From: Tritrichomonas musculus | Taxonomy: Eukaryota > Parabasalia > Tritrichomonadida > Tritrichomonadidae | Assembly (NCBI GenBank): GCA_039105265.1 | Contig: JAPFFF010000001.1 | Location: forward strand, 6,696,001 to 6,760,000 | Reading direction: 5' to 3' | Length of the DNA stretch: 64,000 nt | In this document: one piece after another, positions 10,180-18,476 of the stretch | Layout of the letters: every line of letters begins with the position of its first letter | Position numbering within the stretch: position 1 is the first letter of the stretch | Notes under the pieces: generated by a model | The model's input: only the letters and a program-made list of their open reading frames with translations | Database searches by the model: none | What the model was told of the DNA's origin: nothing | Made by a program: the position numbers and the translations under genes

Positions 10180-10944
10180 GGCCTTATTAAGGTATTCATT
10201 CAATTTTGTAGTATTCAAAAAGTGACAACGAAAATACATATTTTGCGAAATATATCATTATAAATTTTAATTTTTTTTATTAAATATTCATAAAATTAAT
10301 AATATCATTATATAATATATTTAAATTATTGTATATCTTGCTAAAAGTAGAGATAATTTCATAAATAATCACTCAGCTAATCTTTTCAACCTGAGTTAAA
10401 ATTTGAAAAATTGGCCATATTTTTTGATTTTAAAAAGATTTATTTTAAAAAATCAAAAATTCCGACGCTGGGGACTTTATTTTGGATAGATTTTTTCTTT
10501 GAATACTTTACATATTTTTACTTTTCAGAAATCTTTATTTTCTCACAATTTTACAATTGTTTATATCTTACAATCTCACAATTATTTCTTAAAAAAATGC
10601 TCAATATTCTGAAGCATATAATAATTTCATAGAATTGATCTCAATTTTCTGATGATTCAAATATTTCATAAAAAATAAATTCAATTTAATAAATTAACTA
10701 AAAAATATATCTTATATTTTAAATTGGATTTTCCTCATATTTGCTATAATATTTATACAAAACATCATTTTTTTTCTAAACTTATCAAATTGTAAAATTT
10801 TCATTCAAAAAGAAAAATTAGTTTATTTTTATATCATACGTCAATTTTACCATTATATTTAGTAAATAAATTTTTTATCATCATATATTTTATTATATTA
10901 TAATATGATAAAATATACTGCTTTTGTTCAACCTTAATATGGTC
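10180..10944. mobile_element. Non-autonomous DNA transposon (765 bp) nested in the MULE left arm
   Basis: Bounded by imperfect inverted ends (GGCCTTATTAAGGT at left; complement GACCATATTAAGGT at right) and a 10-bp direct duplication TAGAACTAAA. It has no transposase frame and its interior is AT-rich. Comparison with the uninterrupted opposite arm in this window proves it is an insertion. A 9-10 bp duplication suggests MULE-type mobilisation, but its ends differ from those of the host element. Confidence 0.88.
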
Positions 10945-10972
10945 TAGAACTAAACCAATCAAAGAAACCGAG

Positions 10973-11475
10973 ATGACGACATTGCCGCCCATAGCAAGAC
11001 CACGATCAGCAATGCTTAGCAGCTAGCTGGTTGTAACTGCGGCGAGTCGTCATCCGGACAAAGATATCGCGATTTCATCCGGAAGATCTGGAATGACGAC
11101 ATTGCCGCCCATAGCAAGACCACGATCAGCAATGCTTAGCAGCTAGCTGGTTGTAACTGCGGCGAGTCGTCATCCGGACAAAGATATCGCGATTTCATCC
11201 GGAAGATCTGGAATGACGACATTGCCGCCCATAGCAAGACCACGATCAGCAATGCTTAGCAGCTAGCTGGTTGTAACTGCGGCGAGTCGTCATCCGGACA
11301 AAGATATCACGATTTCATCCGGAAGATCTGGAATGACGACATTGCCGCCCATAGCAAGACCACGATCAGCAATGCTTAGCAGCTGGCTGGTTGTAACTGC
11401 GGCGAGTCGTCATCCGGACAAAGATATCGCGATTTCATCCGGAAGATCTGGAATGACGACATTGCCGCCCATAGG
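10973..11475 (+). repeat. 120-bp tandem array A1 (left arm, outer)
   Basis: Four full copies and a partial of a 120-bp unit beginning GATGACGACATTGCCGCCC, with about 50% GC against an AT-rich background. Copies differ mainly at one site (ATATCGCG or ATATCACG). Outer to inner the state is G, G, A, G, and the innermost copy has the private variant AGCTGGCTGG. The outermost copy lacks the CATGATCACG variant that starts the other arrays. Confidence 0.95.
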
Positions 11476-11681
11476 ACGACCACGGTGGCAATAAAAAGAT
11501 GAAAATAAAACAAACAAAAAACAAACAAAATTGATTATTTAATATTATTATTACGATTTTTTAATTTTTTTATTTTGATAAAGCTTATTTAAAATATTCT
11601 GAGTCTTCTCAGAAATTTGTTAAATTTTTTTTTTTATAAATATATATAACTTTTTGAAAGAATTATGGTCTTTTTATATTT

Positions 11682-11813
11682 ATGGAAGAAGACCAAAATC
11701 TTTATTATTCAGCGAAATATCTATCTCATACGCAAAGACCTAATTCTTTAAAAGATAAAGTTCTAAAATTTTCTTGTAAAGTTTTGAAAAAGTTCACTAA
11801 GATAAAACCATGA
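11682..11813 (+). CDS. Duplicated transposase 5' end: 43-codon mini-ORF, left arm
   Basis: This repeats the transposase start region exactly: the same upstream ACTTTTTGAAAG motif, ATG and first 26 codons (MEEDQNLYYSAKYLSHTQRP and on to DK). The sequence then joins the outer arm at a shared AAAG and stays open for 17 more codons (VLKFSCKVLKKFTKIKP) before TGA. It arose by tandem duplication of a promoter-to-codon-26 segment with the arm. Whether the peptide is made is unknown. It could be a by-product, or a short competitor of transposase expression or assembly. Confidence 0.55.
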   Translation: MEEDQNLYYSAKYLSHTQRPNSLKDKVLKFSCKVLKKFTKIKP

Positions 11814-11856
11814 AAAAGCGCCATTTTTATAGAACTAAACCAATCAAAGAAACCGA

Positions 11857-12360
11857 GATGACGACATTGCCGCCCATAGCATGATCACGATCAGTAATGC
11901 TTAGCAGCTAGCTGGTTGTAACTGCGGCGAGTCGTCATCCGGACAAAGATATCACGATTTCATCCGGAAGATCTGGAATGACGACATTGCCGCCCATAGC
12001 AAGACCACGATCAGCAATGCTTAGCAGCTAGCTGGTTGTAACTGCGGCGAGTCGTCATCCGGACAAAGATATCACGATTTCATCCGGAAGATCTGGAATG
12101 ACGACATTGCCGCCCATAGCAAGACCACGATCAGCAATGCTTAGCAGCTAGCTGGTTGTAACTGCGGCGAGTCGTCATCCGGACAAAGATATCGCGATTT
12201 CATCCGGAAGATCTGGAATGACGACATTGCCGCCCATAGCAAGACCACGATCAGCAATGCTTAGCAGCTAGCTGGTTGTAACTGCGGCGAGTCGTCATCC
12301 GGACAAAGATATCACGATTTCATCCGGAAGATCTGGAATGACGACATTGCCGCCCATAGG
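11857..12360 (+). repeat. 120-bp tandem array A2 (left arm, inner)
   Basis: Four full copies and a partial of the same 120-bp unit. The first copy carries the CATGATCACGATCAGTAATG variant. The G/A site reads A, A, G, A from outside in, exactly as in the mirror array R2. Confidence 0.95.
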
Positions 12361-12566
12361 ACGACCACGGTGGCAATAAAAAGATGAAAATAAAACAAAC
12401 AAAAAACAAACAAAATTGATTATTTAATATTATTATTACGATTTTTTAATTTTTTTATTTTGATAAAGCTTATTTAAAATATTCTGAGTCTTCTCAGAAA
12501 TTTGTTAAATTTTTTTTTTTATAAATATATATAACTTTTTGAAAGAATTATGGTCTTTTTATATTT

Positions 12567-14909
12567 ATGGAAGAAGACCAAAATCTTTATTATTCAGCGA
12601 AATATCTATCTCATACGCAAAGACCTAATTCTTTAAAAGATAAAGGATTAAGAACATTCATTGAAATTGTTCCTTTGCATTCTCAGAATTTCAATATCAT
12701 TTCGCTAATCCTTTTCCTCGATAGCTTAACCAAAGAATTTATATGCAACAACAAAAGAGTTTATAATGACATTTTTTCGTTTAGTTGCTGTAATAAATCA
12801 AAGATAAATACTGAAATTCAAATATTTAGCATAACTGTCAAAAACGATTTGGAAACCATTAAAGTTCTCGCTAGAGATCAACTCCTTGAAAACCAAACTA
12901 TGAAAGTTGTTACTATTGATTTTGAAGAATGTATCATGACGTCGCCATATACTTTGAAAAATAAAGAGTGTCCTTTTTTGACTCAAGATTTTTGGAATAA
13001 ACAATGTAAACATAAAAATTCAATGCTTTATACTTTTTGTAATTACGTAGCTCGAAAAAATTCTAATTTTCCAATATTTATAAAATTTGCTTTTCAAAAC
13101 TTTTTAGATAAAAGAACCTTGCGTAGAAGAGCCGTTAGTTTTCAAGGTTATGATGATTTTTATAAAATTTTATTGCATTTACCTGGTTTTGTTTATATTG
13201 AGATAAGTACTCAAAAAGTTCAGGACGATGGATTTGCATTTAAATTTAATAATGATTTTGCTTTTATTAAAAATATAATATGGATTATGCCTTGGGCTTT
13301 AGAAGTTATAAATTATATGCATTATTTGCAAATTGATGCTTCTTTTTATGCGCTTAAGCCTTACAAATTTTGTATATACCATTCAATTTATTTCAATTCA
13401 AGTTTTCCTTTCGCATTATCAATTGGCCCTAAAGAGAACCGTTTTTTATATAATTTATTATTTGATGGATTAAATAAGTTTTGTTTAAATAAAAATGTTT
13501 TTGAAAATAAAGTTGTTTTATCAGATTTAGGTTCTCCTATCAAAAAGTTCTGTAAATTACATTCAAATATTCAATATTTTTGTCATCGTCATATTATACA
13601 AATATTTGGACCTAAATCATCATTAGGCATATGGGTTGCAAGGTTATTGAGATGCAAAACATATTTAATATATAAACAAGAAAAAGAATTTATTTTAGTT
13701 GAAATGGACGAATATAAAAAAGATCCAAATTCACCTTTATTTGACGATACCGATCAAGATAATGAAAAAAAACAAAAATTAAAAGATTTTGAAATTATGT
13801 TAAAAGATATAGATGAAGTGGAAAGAATGCCAAATAAAGAAGAAATTAAAAAAAGTGATTATTATATTGCTAATTGGGCAATATGGATTCGTTCTGACCA
13901 CCATGTAGCTCGTTGTTCAAATCATTCGGAAGGTTTCCACGGAAATATCAATCAAAAATTGCCAGATTCCGGAACTCATTCATTTAAAACTGGTTTCACA
14001 ACAATTGTAAATTATTTATTAAATTATATAAATAATTACTCAGATATTTGTGGAAATTCTTTTCAAAATAAACATCAAAAAATGATTCAAAAAGTTATAC
14101 AAATTCTTAGCAAGAGACCAGATAATTATTTAAAATGTTCAAAAGAAAATTGTGATTGTGGTGAAGATGATTTTGTTGAATCAATTTATGGAGTGAAACT
14201 TCCTTGCATACATACAATATTAAATAATTTTTGCAAATCAGAAATATTTAATATTGTTAAAAATAGCAATGAAATTGATATTCAATATTTATTTGTTCAA
14301 TCTCTCAAAAAGTTCCCCAATTATAAATTTGAAAAAAATCTTTTTAAATCAAATAGAAAAAATATAGATAGAATAATATCAATATACGAAGTTGAAAAGA
14401 ATAGAAAGTTTGATAAGGAATCATTGAATATATTAGGCTCTTTTATTAATGAGTTTCTTAATTGTTTTACATATGTTTTACCAAAATTCCCAAATATTAA
14501 TCCAAATGATGCCAAATATTCTGGAAATCATTTTGATTTTCGAGCACTTGATGAAAAATTGGTTTTCAGAAAAAAGAAAGAAGAAAGTAACACAAGTCAA
14601 AAGAAAGAAAAATTAAAACTTGAAAATTTATACGACGAAGATGACAATTTTGATTCAATGATAAAAGACTGTAATGCTGACATCGAATTAATTAAGAAAA
14701 AATACTATGAAACGAAGGCTGAAATTAAAGGAATGTATCCTCAATTATCATATCATGATATCGAAAAAATATGTTTTTCTAATTTTGTCCGCTATGTTTT
14801 TGAAACTAGATGCGATAATTCAGGTGTCATATATTTTTTATCTAAATTCAAAATAGCAAGTTGGAAAAATGCAGATTTAGCTGTAGGTGGTAACAGATTT
14901 TTCTCTTAA
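12567..14909 (+). CDS. MULE transposase with SWIM zinc finger
   Basis: The 780-residue frame is intact and starts at an ATG about 22 bp after an ACTTTTTGAAAG motif. Likely catalytic acidic residues of the MULE DDE fold are the D in LQIDASF (~residue 252), the D in VVLSDLG (~325) and the E in HSEGFHGNINQ (~455). The H-R-H of YFCHRHI fits the conserved C/H motif between D2 and E. A SWIM-type zinc finger follows: CDCG...LPCIH (CxC-x(n)-CxH, about residues 532-551), a known feature of MULE transposases. A charged C-terminal coiled-coil-like stretch (residues ~670-720) may aid oligomerisation. It cuts and pastes the element at 9-bp staggered sites. Its first 26 codons are repeated in the arms. Assignment of single catalytic residues is by eye. 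Confidence 0.85.
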   Translation: MEEDQNLYYSAKYLSHTQRPNSLKDKGLRTFIEIVPLHSQNFNIISLILFLDSLTKEFICNNKRVYNDIFSFSCCNKSKINTEIQIFSITVKNDLETIKVLARDQLLENQTMKVVTIDFEECIMTSPYTLKNKECPFLTQDFWNKQCKHKNSMLYTFCNYVARKNSNFPIFIKFAFQNFLDKRTLRRRAVSFQGYDDFYKILLHLPGFVYIEISTQKVQDDGFAFKFNNDFAFIKNIIWIMPWALEVINYMHYLQIDASFYALKPYKFCIYHSIYFNSSFPFALSIGPKENRFLYNLLFDGLNKFCLNKNVFENKVVLSDLGSPIKKFCKLHSNIQYFCHRHIIQIFGPKSSLGIWVARLLRCKTYLIYKQEKEFILVEMDEYKKDPNSPLFDDTDQDNEKKQKLKDFEIMLKDIDEVERMPNKEEIKKSDYYIANWAIWIRSDHHVARCSNHSEGFHGNINQKLPDSGTHSFKTGFTTIVNYLLNYINNYSDICGNSFQNKHQKMIQKVIQILSKRPDNYLKCSKENCDCGEDDFVESIYGVKLPCIHTILNNFCKSEIFNIVKNSNEIDIQYLFVQSLKKFPNYKFEKNLFKSNRKNIDRIISIYEVEKNRKFDKESLNILGSFINEFLNCFTYVLPKFPNINPNDAKYSGNHFDFRALDEKLVFRKKKEESNTSQKKEKLKLENLYDEDDNFDSMIKDCNADIELIKKKYYETKAEIKGMYPQLSYHDIEKICFSNFVRYVFETRCDNSGVIYFLSKFKIASWKNADLAVGGNRFFS

Positions 14910-14966
14910 CAAATTTCTGAGAAGACTCAGAATATTTTAAATAAGCTTTATCAAAAAAAAAAAAAT

Positions 14967-14999
<33 letters not shown>

Positions 15000-15076
15000 C
15001 ACAATAATATTAAATAATCAATTTTGTTTGTTTTTTGTTTGTTTTATTTTCATCTTTTTATTGCCACCGTGGTCGT

Positions 15077-15460
15077 CCTATGGGCGGCAATGTCGTCAAT
15101 TCCAGATCTTCCGGATGAAATCGTGATATCTTTGTCCGGATGACGACTCGCCGCAGTTACAACCAGCTAGCTGCTAAGCATTGCTGATCGTGGTCTTGCT
15201 ATGGGCGGCAATGTCGTCATTCCAGATCTTCCGGATGAAATCGCGATATCTTTGTCCGGATGACGACTCGCCGCAGTTACAACCAGCTAGCTGCTAAGCA
15301 TTGCTGATCGTGGTCTTGCTATGGGCGGCAATGTCGTCATTCCAGATCTTCCGGATGAAATCGCGATATCTTTGTCCGGATGACGACTCGCCGCAGTTAC
15401 AACCAGCTAGCTGCTAAGCATTACTGATCGTGATCATGCTATGGGCGGCAATGTCGTCAT
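15077..15460 (-). repeat. 120-bp tandem array R1 (right arm, inner)
   Basis: Three full copies of the 120-bp unit in reverse orientation. The G/A site reads G, G, A from outside in. The innermost copy has an extra A (GTCGTCAATTCC). It has no partner array in the left arm. Confidence 0.93.
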
Positions 15461-15504
15461 CTCGGTTTCTTTGATTGGTTTAGTTCTATAAAAATGGCGC
15501 TTTT

Positions 15505-15636
15505 TCATGGTTTTATCTTAGTGAACTTTTTCAAAACTTTACAAGAAAATTTTAGAACTTTATCTTTTAAAGAATTAGGTCTTTGCGTATGAGATAGATA
15601 TTTCGCTGAATAATAAAGATTTTGGTCTTCTTCCAT
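15505..15636 (-). CDS. Duplicated transposase 5' end: 43-codon mini-ORF, right arm copy 1
   Basis: Inverted copy of the chimeric mini-ORF at 11682: ATG complement at 15634-15636, the same 26 transposase codons fused at AAAG to 17 arm codons, and stop at 15505. It keeps the same upstream promoter-like motif. Confidence 0.5.
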   Translation of the reverse strand: MEEDQNLYYSAKYLSHTQRPNSLKDKVLKFSCKVLKKFTKIKP

Positions 15637-15841
15637 AAATATAAAAAGACCATAATTCTTTCAAAAAGTTATATATATTTATAAAAAAAAAAATTTAACA
15701 AATTTCTGAGAAGACTCAGAATATTTTAAATAAGCTTTATCAAAATAAAAAAATTAAAAAATCGTAATAATAATATTAAATAATCAATTTTGTTTGTTTT
15801 TTGTTTGTTTTATTTTCATCTTTTTATTGCCACCGTGGTCG

Positions 15842-16345
15842 TCCTATGGGCGGCAATGTCGTCATTCCAGATCTTCCGGATGAAATCGTGATATCTTTGT
15901 CCGGATGACGACTCGCCGCAGTTACAACCAGCTAGCTGCTAAGCATTGCTGATCGTGGTCTTGCTATGGGCGGCAATGTCGTCATTCCAGATCTTCCGGA
16001 TGAAATCGCGATATCTTTGTCCGGATGACGACTCGCCGCAGTTACAACCAGCTAGCTGCTAAGCATTGCTGATCGTGGTCTTGCTATGGGCGGCAATGTC
16101 GTCATTCCAGATCTTCCGGATGAAATCGTGATATCTTTGTCCGGATGACGACTCGCCGCAGTTACAACCAGCTAGCTGCTAAGCATTGCTGATCGTGGTC
16201 TTGCTATGGGCGGCAATGTCGTCATTCCAGATCTTCCGGATGAAATCGTGATATCTTTGTCCGGATGACGACTCGCCGCAGTTACAACCAGCTAGCTGCT
16301 AAGCATTACTGATCGTGATCATGCTATGGGCGGCAATGTCGTCAT
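15842..16345 (-). repeat. 120-bp tandem array R2 (right arm, middle)
   Basis: Four full copies and a partial. Outer to inner states A, A, G, A match array A2 exactly, and the outermost copy has the CATGATCACG variant in both. Confidence 0.95.
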
Positions 16346-16389
16346 CTCGGTTTCTTTGATTGGTTTAGTTCTATAAAAATGGCGCTTTT

Positions 16390-16521
16390 TCATGGTTTTA
16401 TCTTAGTGAACTTTTTCAAAACTTTACAAGAAAATTTTAGAACTTTATCTTTTAAAGAATTAGGTCTTTGCGTATGAGATAGATATTTCGCTGAATAATA
16501 AAGATTTTGGTCTTCTTCCAT
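16390..16521 (-). CDS. Duplicated transposase 5' end: 43-codon mini-ORF, right arm copy 2
   Basis: Second inverted copy of the chimeric mini-ORF (start codon complement 16519-16521, stop at 16390), with the same fusion point as the other two. Confidence 0.5.
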   Translation of the reverse strand: MEEDQNLYYSAKYLSHTQRPNSLKDKVLKFSCKVLKKFTKIKP

Positions 16522-16728
16522 AAATATAAAAAGACCATAATTCTTTCAAAAAGTTATATATATTTATAAAAAAAAAAATTTAACAAATTTCTGAGAAGAC
16601 TCAGAATATTTTAAATAAGCTTTATCAAAATAAAAAAATTAAAAAATCGTAATAATAATATTAAATAATCAATTTTGTTTGTTTTTTGTTTGTTTTATTT
16701 TCATCTTTTTATTGCCACCGTGGTCGTC

Positions 16729-17350
16729 CTATGGGCGGCAATGTCGTCATTCCAGATCTTCCGGATGAAATCGCGATATCTTTGTCCGGATGACGACTCG
16801 CCGCAGTTACAACCAGCCAGCTGCTAAGCATTGCTGATCGTGGTCTTGCTATGGGCGGCAATGTCGTCATTCCAGATCTTCCGGATGAAATCGTGATATC
16901 TTTGTCCGGATGACGACTCGCCGCAGTTACAACCAGCTAGCTGCTAAGCATTGCTGATCGTGGTCTTGCTATGGGCGGCAATGTCGTCATTCCAGATCTT
17001 CCGGATGAAATCGCGATATCTTTGTCCGGATGACGACTCGCCGCAGTTACAACCAGCTAGCTGCTAAGCATTGCTGATCGTGGTCTTGCTATGGGCGGCA
17101 ATGTCGTCATTCCAGATCTTCCGGATGAAATCGCGATATCTTTGTCCGGATGACGACTCGCCGCAGTTACAACCAGCTAGCTGCTAAGCATTGCTGATCG
17201 TGGTCTTGCTATGGGCGGCAATGTCGTCATTCCAGATCTTCCGGATGAAATCGTGATATCTTTGTCCGGATGACGACTCGCCGCAGTTACAACCAGCTAG
17301 CTGCTAAGCATTACTGATCGTGATCATGCTATGGGCGGCAATGTCGTCAT
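16729..17350 (-). repeat. 120-bp tandem array R3 (right arm, outer)
   Basis: Five full copies and a partial. Outer to inner states are A, G, G, A, G, and the innermost has the AGCTGGCTGG variant (CCAGCCAGCT here). It therefore equals array A1 plus one extra outermost unit. Confidence 0.95.
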
Positions 17351-17544
17351 CTCGGTTTCTTTGATTGGTTTAGTTCTATAAAAATGGCGCTTTTTCATGG
17401 TTTTATCTTAGTGAACTTTTTCAAAACTTTACAAGAAAATTTTAGAACTTTTTGTATGCCTTCTCAATTAACTCAAAAAGTCAGAATAACGAATTTTCCT
17501 CAGAAAAAAATGGTGTAACTTTTTCTATAGTTTGTCATTCCGCC

Positions 17545-17553
17545 GAAATCATA
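17545..17553. repeat. Right target-site duplication of the MULE (9 bp)
   Basis: GAAATCATA, identical to 9995-10003. Confidence 0.9.
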
Positions 17554-18476
17554 TAAATTATTATTCAAGAAATGATGGTTGTGTCAAATGATTTACTATT
17601 AAATTATTTCTGACTTATAATTTATAACATATAAATTAAAATCAATAAGGGTTTTAATGCCATAATTTTTTTTGATACCTTATTGTTTTTAATATTAATT
17701 CTTTTTGTAAACTATGTTTATATGATTTTTTTCTAATCAATTATATTTTGTTTTTTCTATCAAAAGCATATTCATTTGTAAAAAGAATGAAGACTCATTT
17801 TCATATTAATATATTGCATAGCATAAATTCTTGTCTATTATTTGTGTAATAGCAAAATGTATTACATGCATTGTATAAATCATTTTGATGCAGAAAAATA
17901 AACTTTTTCGTTATATTCTAATTTAAAGTAATAAAAAGAATGTTTTTCTCCCACAATAGAAAAAATAAATAAAGTATCAGATGTAACAAAGTTAACTGTA
18001 TGTGTATTTATTAAAACAAAATTGCTCGCATATGAAAAAATGGTGAAGTAAATGATTTGTGAAAATTATCACAAAATAATTGAATTAAAATTTTATCTAA
18101 TTCATATTTTCATCAAAAAAATTGTGTTATATTAAAAATAATTATATATTTTATATTATAATTATTAAATACTATATTAAAAGTAAATAAACAAATGAAT
18201 AATGGTATTAATTCTTTTATATATATTTAATCATTTGGTAATTTAATCAATAATGTTTGAATTATGACAATTGAATTGTTTATCAATTTTGATAAAAAAA
18301 TTTTGAAAAATAAAAATAATTAATTTTTATGATATTAATAAAATTCATATTTTAAATTTATAATCATGAGTTAAAAATATCAAGAAATATTTCAAAAATT
18401 GAAAAAAGGTCAATTAATTGATATTTTTTATGAGGGCATTCAATTTCATCAACGTATTATTTTAGAAATCAACGTC
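17554..18476. other. Intergenic, AT-rich, no gene seen
   Basis: About 920 bp between the MULE and the pseudokinase gene. No coding frame, RNA gene or clear repeat was recognised. It must contain the promoter of the downstream gene. Confidence 0.5.

Larger units (their letters stand above)
10004..17544. mobile_element. Complete MULE (Mutator-like) DNA transposon, about 7.5 kb, with repeat-built inverted arms
   Basis: The ends are inverted (GGCGAAGTGACAAAC at left; complement GGCGGAATGACAAAC at right) and flanked by the 9-bp duplication GAAATCATA. The arms run inward for about 2.5 kb each and are made of outer unique sequence, arrays of a 120-bp GC-rich unit, an AT-rich link with the transposase promoter, and the first 79 bp of the transposase gene. 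The left arm holds two such modules (885 bp each after removing a nested insertion), the right arm three. The transposase lies between them, with an intact frame. Arms are nearly identical and the target duplication is perfect, so the insertion is probably recent and may be active. Confidence 0.93.

Noticed and set aside
10030-10239. 69-codon minus-strand frame at the MULE left end
   Set aside because: It spans the junction between the arm and the nested insertion, so it cannot be an ancestral gene.
10973-12360. CRISPR-like array in the 120-bp repeats
   Set aside because: Units are contiguous with no unique spacers and lie within transposon arms.
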